From the NCBI RefSeq assembly GCF_016908875.1, contig NZ_JAFBES010000001.1, forward strand, positions 372,001 to 436,000: a DNA stretch of 64,000 nt. Direction: 5' to 3'. Position 1 is the first letter of the stretch. Each line of letters opens with the position of its first letter. The notes beneath the pieces were generated by a model. That model did not search any database. It was not told the DNA's origin and saw only the letters and a program-made list of their open reading frames with translations. Source of the DNA: Bacillus ectoiniformans. GTDB lineage: Bacteria; Bacillota; Bacilli; Bacillales; Domibacillaceae. This document shows, one piece after another, positions 26,094-34,526 of the stretch. Both the position numbers and the translations under genes were made by a program.

Positions 26094-26143
26094 TTTTTAA
26101 TTCTCTCCTTTTTCTTTTATCCAATTTTTTTGATAGTTGGTTT

Positions 26144-27145
26144 TTAAAGAAAAAGGATTTGTTCTGGTGGCTGCGATGGCGGTGCATTCATCCACTGGGT
26201 GCTGAATTCTTCCATTCGGGACAAATACGTCTGGCTGTGATCCAGTGTCCAATAATTCTCCCAATCCAGCCATTTCTCCGTATATTTGACAAACCCATTC
26301 CCAGTTTTCAAGCGATCTTTTGAAGATCCTCCTTGAATCTGGTTAGATGTTGTCTGAGTGATAGCCTGTTTTTCGTTAGGAACGCTCTTTTTGCCAGATG
26401 GTTGTTCATCTTGTTTCGGTTCACCGAAAACAGGCGGCGGTTGAGTATTACTTTTTTTCGTTTCTTTAGGTTGATTTTTGTTTACTTTTATATGCAGCTT
26501 TTGACTTTGCTGAACTGACGGAACTTTCGTCGAAACCATTGATTCCGAAGTAACGACATCTGGCTGAACAGCAGACAAGCTCTTTTCGGCTGCAGCAGGC
26601 TGAACCGGTTCTGCCTGTTTGATTGGTTCAGACTGAACAGCTGTTTTTTCAGGCGTTTCCGCTTGTATCACTTGATCAGGCTTTACGGGCTCCGATTGTA
26701 CCGGCTGCTTGTTTTCTGCAGGCGGATGATCTTGCAATCCCTTTTTCTCGCCAGGGTTGTCCATTACTTTTTCCGGCAACGGTTTTTTGCTAATTTGTTT
26801 GGCAGGTTTGACAGCCGACTGGACTGGTTTTTCAACAGCTTGAACGGCTTTCTTTGCTGTCTGGCTTGCCTGCTCTGGCAATGTTTTCACCGTACGTTCA
26901 GGCTTAGCTTGAACCGGAAGTACAGCAGGCTCTTTTTTCAAGGGTTTATTCTCTTGAACAATACCCTTTGCATCTTCCTGCTTTTCATTGACCTGCTTTT
27001 GGACAGGATTCGCGGCTTGAGCTGGCAGCTCCTTGAGTGCTTCCGTCTTTTGTTCAACGTCAGGTTTTTCAGCTAGCGCATTGGTCGGTAAAAATAAAAT
27101 CGCACCCAACATAAAACTATTTAAAACGAATTGCTGAAGGCGCAT
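26144..27145 (-). CDS. secreted Pro/Lys/Gln-rich protein of unknown function
   Basis: About 333 residues. The ATG at 27145 follows GAGGAGGTG and opens a signal peptide (MRLQQFVLNSFMLGAILFLP, cleavage near ALA-EK). The body (about 25-290) is made of Pro-, Lys-, Gln- and Val-rich segments without fixed order. The last 55 residues change character, aromatic and ordered (VKYTEKWLDWENYWTLD), and may be the working domain. An upstream in-frame extension to 27247 has no ribosome site. It may be transcribed with the repeat protein gene that follows 50 bases later. Confidence 0.75.
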   Translation of the reverse strand: MRLQQFVLNSFMLGAILFLPTNALAEKPDVEQKTEALKELPAQAANPVQKQVNEKQEDAKGIVQENKPLKKEPAVLPVQAKPERTVKTLPEQASQTAKKAVQAVEKPVQSAVKPAKQISKKPLPEKVMDNPGEKKGLQDHPPAENKQPVQSEPVKPDQVIQAETPEKTAVQSEPIKQAEPVQPAAAEKSLSAVQPDVVTSESMVSTKVPSVQQSQKLHIKVNKNQPKETKKSNTQPPPVFGEPKQDEQPSGKKSVPNEKQAITQTTSNQIQGGSSKDRLKTGNGFVKYTEKWLDWENYWTLDHSQTYLSRMEEFSTQWMNAPPSQPPEQILFL

Positions 27146-27363
27146 CCATTCACCTCCTCTCAATGTTGAAATTATCAATCTATTTTTATTAATAGCACAT
27201 CTTGAATTATTTGTGTTCACTTTTCCTCTAGAGTTAATAAAAACCATTCTATCTTACTGTCGAACTATGTTGCTAATCGTCATAAATATAAAGTAATTTC
27301 TGGTAAAACAAGATTAAAAAGTCCCAATTTAAGTTTTTTTCATCAGCTAAAAAAATAAAAAAA

Positions 27364-27391
27364 GATCACCTCCGAAGAAGTGACCTTTCCC
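27364..27391 (-). terminator. terminator after peptidase gene
   Basis: On the minus strand GGTCACTTC pairs with GGAGGTGATC (two G-U pairs) and is followed by a run of T. Confidence 0.75.
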
Positions 27392-28795
27392 TTATGCATC
27401 TTTTCTTACAGCACGCACCCGTACTCTCTCTCTTGCAGGCTGACGAATATCTCTCAAGACTTTTCTCAGTTCTCTTGATCGATTAAAAATACCGGCAATC
27501 AATTTCGTTACCCGATAGCAAGCCGCCACGTCGAGAAACTCTTCATCCGTATGTTCATTTCTATACCCGGCAGATAAATTGACGCTTTGAATCGAATGCT
27601 CCGCCCAGATTCTCGTGTCGCTGCTTCCTCCAGCTGTGCATTTCCAATCGCTCAGTCCCTCTACATTTGCTACTGATTCAATAAATTGGCCGTACCGCTC
27701 ATCACAAAACGGAATGTATCCCCCGCATGACGTGACAATATCACCTGTGCCCCGACGGTCAACAACAATGGCCGCATCGGTTCCCCATAAGAAGAAATCA
27801 CTGACTCCGCGTGCTCCGACTAGCCCAACTTCTTCCTTCACTGTGAAAATATATTTTACCTTGCCGCTAAATGAAGATTCAGCTAATTGTCTAGCGGTAT
27901 GAAGCAAAACGGCCACCCCTGCCCGGTCATCTGCACCTAAAATCCCTTCGCTGCTCGACCAAACAGAACCGTCTTTCTTAATCAGACGACCTGGCACAAT
28001 TTCCTCCACCGTATCTAAATGGGCATTTAATAAAATGACTGGTCCTTGACCTGAGCGATAGATTTTTTCTGCTAAAATATTCCCGTTAGGATCAATTGTC
28101 ATATGATCCACATAAGGCGTCAGCTGCTTCATCACAAATTCGCGGACTTCCCCTTCATCCCCGCTGGCACCAGGAATGGAAAGTAGTTCTTCAAGCAAGC
28201 GGTTAAACATCTGCTTCTGAATAAAATCTGCCCCTTTATCTAACCATTCTTTCTTAATGAAGCTTAAGTTCTCTGCGATAGTTAGAAGTTCTATTCTTGG
28301 CAGTGATAACTTTAAATCGTGAAAACGATCATGTTCGCGGATTCTCATTTTGCTTACACCTAATCCTCTTAAAAGCTCTTCCAGCTGATCTATATTGACT
28401 CCTTTTTGAATGTATATAAAAGCGGGACTCTCACCATGACCGTCACAGGACATATCTGTATAGAATCCGAGACGGTTTAACTGCCGCACCACCCCGCTGA
28501 TATATACGTCTAAGTGACGAATGATGACGTCTTCTTTTTCCGAACGGCACCAATAGGCCCCCGTTCTGCCGCGGTAATTATAGTGAACCGCTTCAAGCCA
28601 CAATGATTCTTTGACAGGTTGATTTTCAAGAATCAGCAGATCGTTTGTATATTGATAGGTAACCTTTGCACGGTTCAAGCATTCCAGTAAAAACGCTACA
28701 TTCTCCGCTCTTTCATGTATGCAAATAAATTCATTGCTTGCTTTCTCTTCTACTAGCCACCCGTGACGAATAAATAATTGATTCCATGTTTTCAT
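27392..28795 (-). CDS. M20/M28-type metallopeptidase with extra N-terminal domain
   Basis: 467 residues. The C-terminal part (about 200-450) has the di-zinc aminoacylase/aminopeptidase motifs: NAHLDTVEE, GADDRAGV, TVKEEVGLVGARG, VVDRRGTGD and NEHTDEEF. The first 200 residues form a separate region with no catalytic motif that I recognise (contains DMSCDGHGESPAFIYI). A peptidase or amidohydrolase acting in the cytosol is likely; no signal peptide is present. It stands alone with its own terminator. Confidence 0.85.
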   Translation of the reverse strand: MKTWNQLFIRHGWLVEEKASNEFICIHERAENVAFLLECLNRAKVTYQYTNDLLILENQPVKESLWLEAVHYNYRGRTGAYWCRSEKEDVIIRHLDVYISGVVRQLNRLGFYTDMSCDGHGESPAFIYIQKGVNIDQLEELLRGLGVSKMRIREHDRFHDLKLSLPRIELLTIAENLSFIKKEWLDKGADFIQKQMFNRLLEELLSIPGASGDEGEVREFVMKQLTPYVDHMTIDPNGNILAEKIYRSGQGPVILLNAHLDTVEEIVPGRLIKKDGSVWSSSEGILGADDRAGVAVLLHTARQLAESSFSGKVKYIFTVKEEVGLVGARGVSDFFLWGTDAAIVVDRRGTGDIVTSCGGYIPFCDERYGQFIESVANVEGLSDWKCTAGGSSDTRIWAEHSIQSVNLSAGYRNEHTDEEFLDVAACYRVTKLIAGIFNRSRELRKVLRDIRQPARERVRVRAVRKDA

Positions 28796-28855
28796 TGTTC
28801 ATCATCTCCTCTTGATTTGTAAGTACATTATCTCAAGAAGACGATGACACCCCTG

Positions 28856-29902
28856 TCATCGGTTTAGCATAAATGATCGGTCGCTGCGGTGCATCACAAG
28901 AAAAGGGATGTTTTCATCAAAGTAATAAGCAGGTTCGGAACTTGGCCGCTTATTTTGAATCACCGTTTCCGGCAAGCCAAAATTAACGAGTTTTCTTTTT
29001 AACCTGCGCATTCGCTGAATGAATGTATTATCTTCAATTTCACCATTCAAATTTACCTGTTCGAACAAGGCGTATAAATCCTGCTTCACGACAGGCCGCT
29101 CTTCTGTGCTGAAGAAAAAATAACGCAGAATTTCTGCTTGATCCTTGGTAAGGGACATTTCCCGCTGATGATAAAATACCGAGTTCTGCAGGTCAGCAAA
29201 ATAAAGAATCAGCGTATTAGGGTCCGCCAAATCCAGTTCTTCCTCACAATCTTCCTTCGAACATTGGATTTCTTCGCTTTTTGTCATCTTCGTAAACGCC
29301 TGACTTTCTAAGATCTGTTCATTTTGCTGAATGATTTTATACATAGGAGACATTTCAAGGTGAGGAACGCCTCCTCTATTGAGAGGTCCCTGTATTCGAT
29401 CCAACGACTCGGTTGACTTCTGTGCAATATAAAGCGCGCTGTTCGTTAAATATAAATGCAGATTATACAGCTGCTGCTCGTTTAATATATAGTCCCGATG
29501 ACAGGTTCTGTCTGCTGAATTTGCCGCATTCTGAAAATGCAAAAGCGCTTGGACATATTTACGTTTCTTATAAGATAGAAAACCAAGCCGGTAATGAGCA
29601 AGCGGGTTTTGCCGATCATATGTAAGCGCCTTTTTCAACGTGCTTTCTGCTAAATGATCATCTTTTTGATAATCCATTTTTAAATACGAGCCGTATCGAA
29701 TGAGATAGGAAACGAGCTGATGTTTAATAATCTTCAGACTGTCTTTATATTCGCTATTTCTATCCCTATCTATCCGTTTATATATTTCCTCGTACACTGT
29801 AATTATTTGATACAAAGAGCCAGTCTTTTCTTCCTCTTTCGCTGCATGCAGATCCTGCTCCAGATCAAGCAGCTCTTCAATTGTTTTATCACGCAATCTC
29901 AT
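28856..29902 (-). CDS. TPR protein with C-terminal winged-helix-like domain
   Basis: About 348 residues, ATG at 29902 after AAAGGAG (the frame is open to 29941 without support). Helical N-terminal part with at least one clear TPR pair (LAHYRLGFLSYKKRKYVQAL), a middle CSKEDCEEE segment, and a C-terminal domain (about 245-340) whose pattern (LTKDQAEILRYFF, then IQRMRRLKRKLVNFG) resembles the winged helix of OmpR/SARP regulators. Placement of the DNA-binding-like part at the C-terminus is unusual. It may be a regulator; target unknown. Confidence 0.75.
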   Translation of the reverse strand: MRLRDKTIEELLDLEQDLHAAKEEEKTGSLYQIITVYEEIYKRIDRDRNSEYKDSLKIIKHQLVSYLIRYGSYLKMDYQKDDHLAESTLKKALTYDRQNPLAHYRLGFLSYKKRKYVQALLHFQNAANSADRTCHRDYILNEQQLYNLHLYLTNSALYIAQKSTESLDRIQGPLNRGGVPHLEMSPMYKIIQQNEQILESQAFTKMTKSEEIQCSKEDCEEELDLADPNTLILYFADLQNSVFYHQREMSLTKDQAEILRYFFFSTEERPVVKQDLYALFEQVNLNGEIEDNTFIQRMRRLKRKLVNFGLPETVIQNKRPSSEPAYYFDENIPFLVMHRSDRSFMLNR

Positions 29903-30003
29903 GGCGGGTCTCCTTTCTATATAAAAAAGACCACTTTTCAATAAGTGATCCTTGAATTAGCTTGTTAATAAATAACTTATGGGCTAAGCACATAATACAT
30001 GTC

Positions 30004-30372
30004 TTAAACTACTACTCCGCTTCCATAGCTTCTCAATCGTTCTTCCGCTGCTTCTTCTTCCATAGACAGCTGAGTTAATATATTTAGCATGAGATTTTTC
30101 TCAGACATCTTTCTTAATGCATAAAAAATATTGGGTTTATGCTTTTTTAGAATCGTCATAATTTCTGTTGTTGGCAGAGGTGCTTTAGATTGAATCTTTA
30201 AGAAAGACCGCAGATAAATGACAAAATCATAAGCCGATTCTGCCTGGTCTGGGTATTTCTTTAATAATTGTTGAAATTGCTGAATACTTTTCTTTAACTC
30301 CTGGCATTCTTCCATATTCATGGTCCCCGCTTTCATATATGAAAATAACCAAATGCGGAAATCCATTCCCAT
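30004..30372 (-). CDS. hypothetical helical protein
   Basis: Up to 122 residues, mostly helical and charged, no cysteine, no membrane segment. Start is uncertain: ATG 30372 has a weak site, while ATG 30321 (MNMEECQELKKSI) follows GCGGGGA. It lies just upstream of the TPR regulator in the same direction and could be its partner. No family recognised. Confidence 0.6.
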   Translation of the reverse strand: MGMDFRIWLFSYMKAGTMNMEECQELKKSIQQFQQLLKKYPDQAESAYDFVIYLRSFLKIQSKAPLPTTEIMTILKKHKPNIFYALRKMSEKNLMLNILTQLSMEEEAAEERLRSYGSGVVV

Positions 30373-30675
30373 TTGGCAGCCCGGCTGTCATCAATCTAAA
30401 TAGATCATTAGACCCGTGGCTTTGCGTCCTTATTTTTCAATAAGTTTGCCTTTTTCAATAGAATTAGTAATATATACTGCTTTAATAATATATATATTAT
30501 CACCTTAAAGGTCAATTGCACTATAAAAATATATATTTTTATTAATATCTAATTATTTATTTTCAGTGCTTTAGTATATATCACTAGAACTAGCAGATCT
30601 TCATAAAAAATGCATGCAAGAAACACATACAGCATAAATTTATAGTGAGGAAATGGCCAATCAAGGAGCGATAAT
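30373..30675. other. AT-rich intergenic region
   Basis: About 300 bases with runs of TATATA and no open frame of note. It must hold the promoters of the leftward 30004 gene and of the rightward 30676 gene; no specific operator recognised. Confidence 0.5.
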
Positions 30676-30945
30676 ATGAACAAACCAGGTGCGGCATCAG
30701 AAAATCAAAATGAACAATCAACAATATCTTCTAGCCTAAGGCTTGCCTTAATTGCTGGGATATTAACTACGATTGCGGATGGTATTGCTACTATAGCAGC
30801 TTTACAAGCAATTGATGAAGAAATCATTAGTCAGCAGCAAGACAAACAGGATCAAATGGAACTGGATGCTAAGCTTGAAAAACTGCAGGAGCAAATTGAC
30901 CAATTGACTGATGAATTATTAAAAATAAAATCGTCGAACTCTTAA
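30676..30945 (+). CDS. small membrane protein with coiled coil
   Basis: 89 residues, start after AAGGAG. A polar N-terminus, one hydrophobic helix (about 21-45, LRLALIAGILTTIADGIATI) and a C-terminal coiled coil (about 50-85, heptads of Leu and Ile with Gln, Asp and Glu). No family recognised; likely a bitopic membrane protein. Confidence 0.7.
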   Translation: MNKPGAASENQNEQSTISSSLRLALIAGILTTIADGIATIAALQAIDEEIISQQQDKQDQMELDAKLEKLQEQIDQLTDELLKIKSSNS

Positions 30946-31120
30946 GAGGGGTTTTCTTACTTTCTTGTTTTAAAAAGCTGCACAATGGTAACCCAATACT
31001 AAACTTATCGCAAGCCTATATTTAGAGTATCCATAGTCTTCTATCCCAGTTTACTGCCACTTCATTATACTGCTTGCCACAAACTCTTGCCTCCATGGTT
31101 ATACTTATCCATAAAAAGAC

Positions 31121-31154
31121 GTGAAGCCGCTTGAAAATATTCAAGCGGCTTCAC
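31121..31154 (-). terminator. terminator of the first LXG locus
   Basis: A perfect 15-base stem (GTGAAGCCGCTTGAA with TTCAAGCGGCTTCAC) and 4-base loop, followed on the minus strand by GTCTTTTTATGG. Confidence 0.88.
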
Positions 31155-31180
31155 GAGGTTTATTAGTAAATTATTTATAA

Positions 31181-31792
31181 TTACTTTCCCATATAGATTC
31201 TTTTTAACTGCTCTTCCTCATAAACAGAAATCGTCTGCTTCGCTTTCCAAGGTTTGATTAGACGGTCAAACTCTTCAAGCATACGGCCGTAGTTATAGGT
31301 TACGACTAACGCACCAGGCAACGGTCTAGATTTAGATATCATGATTCTTTGGGCATCTGCTGCCACATAATAAACGCTGTATTTATTACCTTCTTCTCCG
31401 ACGTTTATCGCCTCTTTTTTCTCTGTACCCAATGAAAAATAAGCCTTGCTTACATGATGTTGCAGTATAGCCAATCCACTTTTTACATCTCCAGCTTCTC
31501 TTAATTCTTCTTTTACTTGCTGATCGACAGTTAACGTTTCAAACCGCCCTTTAACTGCGACATACAAAGCGAGTATACCTAATTCTTTCGTGTCAAATTG
31601 ACCTAACTCAAACTCTTGGTCTCTTTGTACTTCATAGAGAGTCCACGATTGGTCATGGACACTTGATAATTTCATGCCGGCATCAAGATTCGTACTGCCA
31701 TCGCTATTTTTAGGATAAACATATATATTCTGTGTGTCTTCTTTAATATTAAATTTTTCTTCTAACAGCTTACATGCTTCATTTAGATTCAT
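31181..31792 (-). CDS. putative immunity protein for the LXG-TNT toxin
   Basis: 203 residues, soluble, mixed alpha/beta, no signal peptide. It overlaps the 3' end of the toxin gene by 14 bases, the normal place of the immunity gene in LXG loci. TNT toxins destroy NAD+ and are held in check by an inhibitor that plugs the active site; this protein should do that. I do not recognise its family by name, so the role rests on context. Confidence 0.7.
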   Translation of the reverse strand: MNLNEACKLLEEKFNIKEDTQNIYVYPKNSDGSTNLDAGMKLSSVHDQSWTLYEVQRDQEFELGQFDTKELGILALYVAVKGRFETLTVDQQVKEELREAGDVKSGLAILQHHVSKAYFSLGTEKKEAINVGEEGNKYSVYYVAADAQRIMISKSRPLPGALVVTYNYGRMLEEFDRLIKPWKAKQTISVYEEEQLKRIYMGK

Positions 31793-33533
31793 ATTTATCT
31801 ATCCTCACTAACTCTATGAGATCATCGCGTACGAGTTCTTCCATCGTATACATCTTGCCATTGTCGTGATATTTAATAAACTGAACACCGCCGCCTGGTC
31901 TGTCAAACCAGGGAGCCGCTTCTCCGCCCACGGCTTCAAAGTCTTCCAGCACTTTATATACATAGTAATCGGCTTCATCACTATGCAAAGCAAGAGCCCG
32001 CTGCTCATACGGCACTCCTTCTTGTGAGAAGAAATTCCCCTGCGGTCCGCCATATCTGTCAAGCAGCATATCCTTCTTTAGCTCCATCGGAACTGGTTCG
32101 CCTTTAAATCCATTGTTCGGAGGCCAATTAATATTTCCCGTTTCTTGATCGTAGTATTTTGGGTTGTCATACACCTCTTTATATTTGATATACTTCTCAT
32201 TATTCGGAGGATATGCCCAGTTATCTAACTTCTTCCGGTCTGCTTCACTCATTTCCCGGATGACCGAATTTGTATTGGCTCTGCTTGTTTCAAATGGCGC
32301 ATTCTTCACTTGCAGATGGTCGATATACTTAGCGGCTCCAGCTACTCCGGCAATGCCAAGCGCACTATATAAACTGTTCTGGCGCTGCTCTTCCGTCAGC
32401 TCGTTGCCGAACATATCTGTACCGTTCATATACTCGGACAATCCATTGGCGGCCACTAATCCGTAAATGCCCATTTCGGTTTTTTGCAGCACATCAAACG
32501 ATTTAGCGGATTTATAGGCATCCAGTGTATGGGCAGCCGCATTCATGCCTTTAGTCGTTTTATATATGGCTGAACCGCCTTTTGCCGCTCGTCCTGCCCA
32601 GCCGACCACCGGAATAAACCCTGCTGCTGCCATGGCTCCGGCCGCAATTCGTTGCGCGTCTGAAAGTTTCTCCCCAGTTACCGGATCAATGCCTTCGCTC
32701 GCTCTCTTATAATCATAATACCCCGTGATCTCTCCCGTAAAGGCGGAAACGGTATCCCAAGTTTTTTCGTACCAAGGTCTCGCTTCCATTTCCTTTGCTT
32801 TTTTGACTTGTTCCCGTGTATCAGCTTGCTCATCTTTAAATTGAACATACTCGTCGGTGTATTTTTTCATTTCGCCTTGGAGCTGATAGATCTCACTGTC
32901 GTGGAAGGCTTGTTCATCAAAGCTCATCGGTGATACGGTTCCGCCTTGGCTGGAAGCTTTCATTAGTTCACCCAGGAGCCCAAATACATTCGACTGGCTC
33001 GCTTCGGAATGCTGATACTCTTGTTTCCACTGCTCATCCAGCTTGTTTAGAGCAGTTTCCGTGGCAGTCCGCTCTTTTCCCGCATCACCCATCTTTTCAT
33101 AAAAGGGTTCCGCATCGTACATCTCAAGAGGGAGAATATCATCTATGCGGTGAAAGATTGATTGCAGCTCCTCTCTTTGAGCCATAGTCATCGTAATCGC
33201 GTTCGTCAGACCATTTAAACATTCCTGCTCCAGAAAAGACTCTTGGATAAACGTGTTCCCTGAGAGGCTGGCTTCTTCCATGTCTCCTGAAATAGCGCTG
33301 AGAAAGGAAGTTTGCATACTGATAAAGTCGACCCAAGCGTCCACGACTTTGGCCTGCGCCTGGAAAAAGTTCTTGATCGCTTTAGCCCCTTCACCTTGCA
33401 GCTCATCCTCCATATGAACGATGACTTCAAATTCTGTTTTAACAGCTAACAGCTGCTCTTCCAGTGCCTTATATTCAGTCAGACGCTGTTCCATGGCAGA
33501 TAATAGGGTGCTGGCTTCATAGATTTTGCTCAT
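31779..33533 (-). CDS. LXG-domain polymorphic toxin with C-terminal TNT (NAD+ glycohydrolase) domain
   Basis: 584 residues. LXG domain for type VII secretion (about 1-210), a pre-toxin TG-type region (about 285-405, DPVTGEKLSDAQRIAAG, GFIPVVGWAGRAAKGG), then a TNT domain (about 455-580) with LLDRYGGPQGNFFS, RALALHSDEADYYVY and APWFDRPGGGVQF, the last containing the Gln that is catalytic in tuberculosis necrotizing toxin. The toxin is predicted to break NAD+ in rival cells. Two small partner genes precede it and an immunity gene overlaps its end. About 400 N-terminal residues are nearly the same as in the second LXG protein at 45818. Confidence 0.92.
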   Translation of the reverse strand: MSKIYEASTLLSAMEQRLTEYKALEEQLLAVKTEFEVIVHMEDELQGEGAKAIKNFFQAQAKVVDAWVDFISMQTSFLSAISGDMEEASLSGNTFIQESFLEQECLNGLTNAITMTMAQREELQSIFHRIDDILPLEMYDAEPFYEKMGDAGKERTATETALNKLDEQWKQEYQHSEASQSNVFGLLGELMKASSQGGTVSPMSFDEQAFHDSEIYQLQGEMKKYTDEYVQFKDEQADTREQVKKAKEMEARPWYEKTWDTVSAFTGEITGYYDYKRASEGIDPVTGEKLSDAQRIAAGAMAAAGFIPVVGWAGRAAKGGSAIYKTTKGMNAAAHTLDAYKSAKSFDVLQKTEMGIYGLVAANGLSEYMNGTDMFGNELTEEQRQNSLYSALGIAGVAGAAKYIDHLQVKNAPFETSRANTNSVIREMSEADRKKLDNWAYPPNNEKYIKYKEVYDNPKYYDQETGNINWPPNNGFKGEPVPMELKKDMLLDRYGGPQGNFFSQEGVPYEQRALALHSDEADYYVYKVLEDFEAVGGEAAPWFDRPGGGVQFIKYHDNGKMYTMEELVRDDLIELVRIDKYESK

Positions 33534-33552
33534 AGTTTTTTTACCTTTCTAT

Positions 33553-33813
33553 TTAGTTTCTCACCATCGCTTCATCCTGATCTTTCAGTAAATCAACATT
33601 CGCTTTTGTATCTTCAAGGTTTTTGCTGACTATTTCTTTATACTGGTTCACCATCTGATGAATGGCTTCTTCCCTTTCCGTCCAAGCAGACGTATAGTCC
33701 ATCTGATTCGCGCCAACAGAAGGAGGAGCAGGAATTACTACCGCCTCTAGCTTGCTTCTCACTTTGTTCAATTGGTCAATAACGGCTGCGTGTTTTAGTT
33801 TAATCTCTGCCAT
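33553..33813 (-). CDS. YwqI-like (DUF5344) LXG partner protein
   Basis: 86 residues, helical, MAEIKLKHAAVIDQLNKVRS. Small WXG100-like helical proteins of this type are encoded before LXG toxins and pair with the LXG helix as targeting factors. The gene start overlaps the stop of the upstream partner by one base and ends 20 bases before the toxin gene. Its last codons survive as a relic at 47802. Confidence 0.82.
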   Translation of the reverse strand: MAEIKLKHAAVIDQLNKVRSKLEAVVIPAPPSVGANQMDYTSAWTEREEAIHQMVNQYKEIVSKNLEDTKANVDLLKDQDEAMVRN

Positions 33814-34241
33814 TAGCTAATCCACCCCTTTAAAGAAGCTATTCCGTCGCTCACTTGATCGATGAAATCTTCTCCTTTATTAATTAACGAACCGATTTCC
33901 TGAGCCGCAAAACTAGCCGCTTGTGCCGCTGCTAATTCTGCCTGAAGCTGAAGTATTTTTAAGCTAATACTGCTCATATAGTCGTCGTATTTGTCTTTAA
34001 TAATAGATTCCATTTCTGTATAAGCAGCTTGCCGGAATTCTTGAAATTCAGCCGCTCGTTTCCCAACCCATTGATTTCCTAAATCCGGATTAAGAATCTT
34101 CTTTATTTCTCCTAAACATTCATCCTGCTCGCTTTGAATGTCTTTTTTGGCTTGATTTAACCGCTCGATCTTCTCAGATAGGTCAGAGGCTCTGCTAGAG
34201 ATCGCTGCTTGGATATGACTTAACGTACTTGAATGGCTCAT
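33813..34241 (-). CDS. YwqH-like (DUF5082) LXG partner protein
   Basis: 142 residues, helical with heptad pattern and a central WVGKRAAEFQEFR, similar in form to the W-G-x-x-A-x-x-F signature of WXG-type secretion partners. First gene of the LXG operon. Together with the YwqI-like protein it should help guide the toxin to the type VII machine, whose core genes are not in this window. Its first 13 or so codons recur as a relic at 47889. Confidence 0.82.
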   Translation of the reverse strand: MSHSSTLSHIQAAISSRASDLSEKIERLNQAKKDIQSEQDECLGEIKKILNPDLGNQWVGKRAAEFQEFRQAAYTEMESIIKDKYDDYMSSISLKILQLQAELAAAQAASFAAQEIGSLINKGEDFIDQVSDGIASLKGWIS

Positions 34242-34440
34242 AGAGTCATCATCACTCCATTTTTCATTATATTAGTTCAATTTTTCCTATATTTACTATT
34301 ATACACGTGGAAAACTTCAGCTTTAATAGGGAGAAAGACGGCTAAATATTGTATAAGAATGGCTTAACGTATGGACATTTGTCACAGGTTTTTAACTATA
34401 TAGGTAGTATTTACCTGGTAGCAAAATAGATGAACTAGCG
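34242..34440 (-). promoter_or_regulatory. 5' region of LXG locus 1, shared with locus 2
   Basis: This stretch is closely similar to 47890-48070 (shared blocks such as CTATTATACAC and CTTTAATAGGGAGAAAG in both). It must hold the promoter, so both LXG loci are probably controlled alike. No operator recognised. Confidence 0.6.
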
Positions 34441-34464
34441 GTTATACTTTAGAATTACAAAAAA

Positions 34465-34505
34465 ACGACCTCTCCAATTATTTAACTCACAATTAGAGAG
34501 GCCGT
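34465..34505 (-). terminator. terminator after sstT
   Basis: GGCCTCTC and GAGAGGTC with an inner AATT pair form an imperfect stem; on the minus strand a run of T follows. Confidence 0.75.
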
Positions 34506-34526
34506 CCATCTATTCATTATTCTGAT

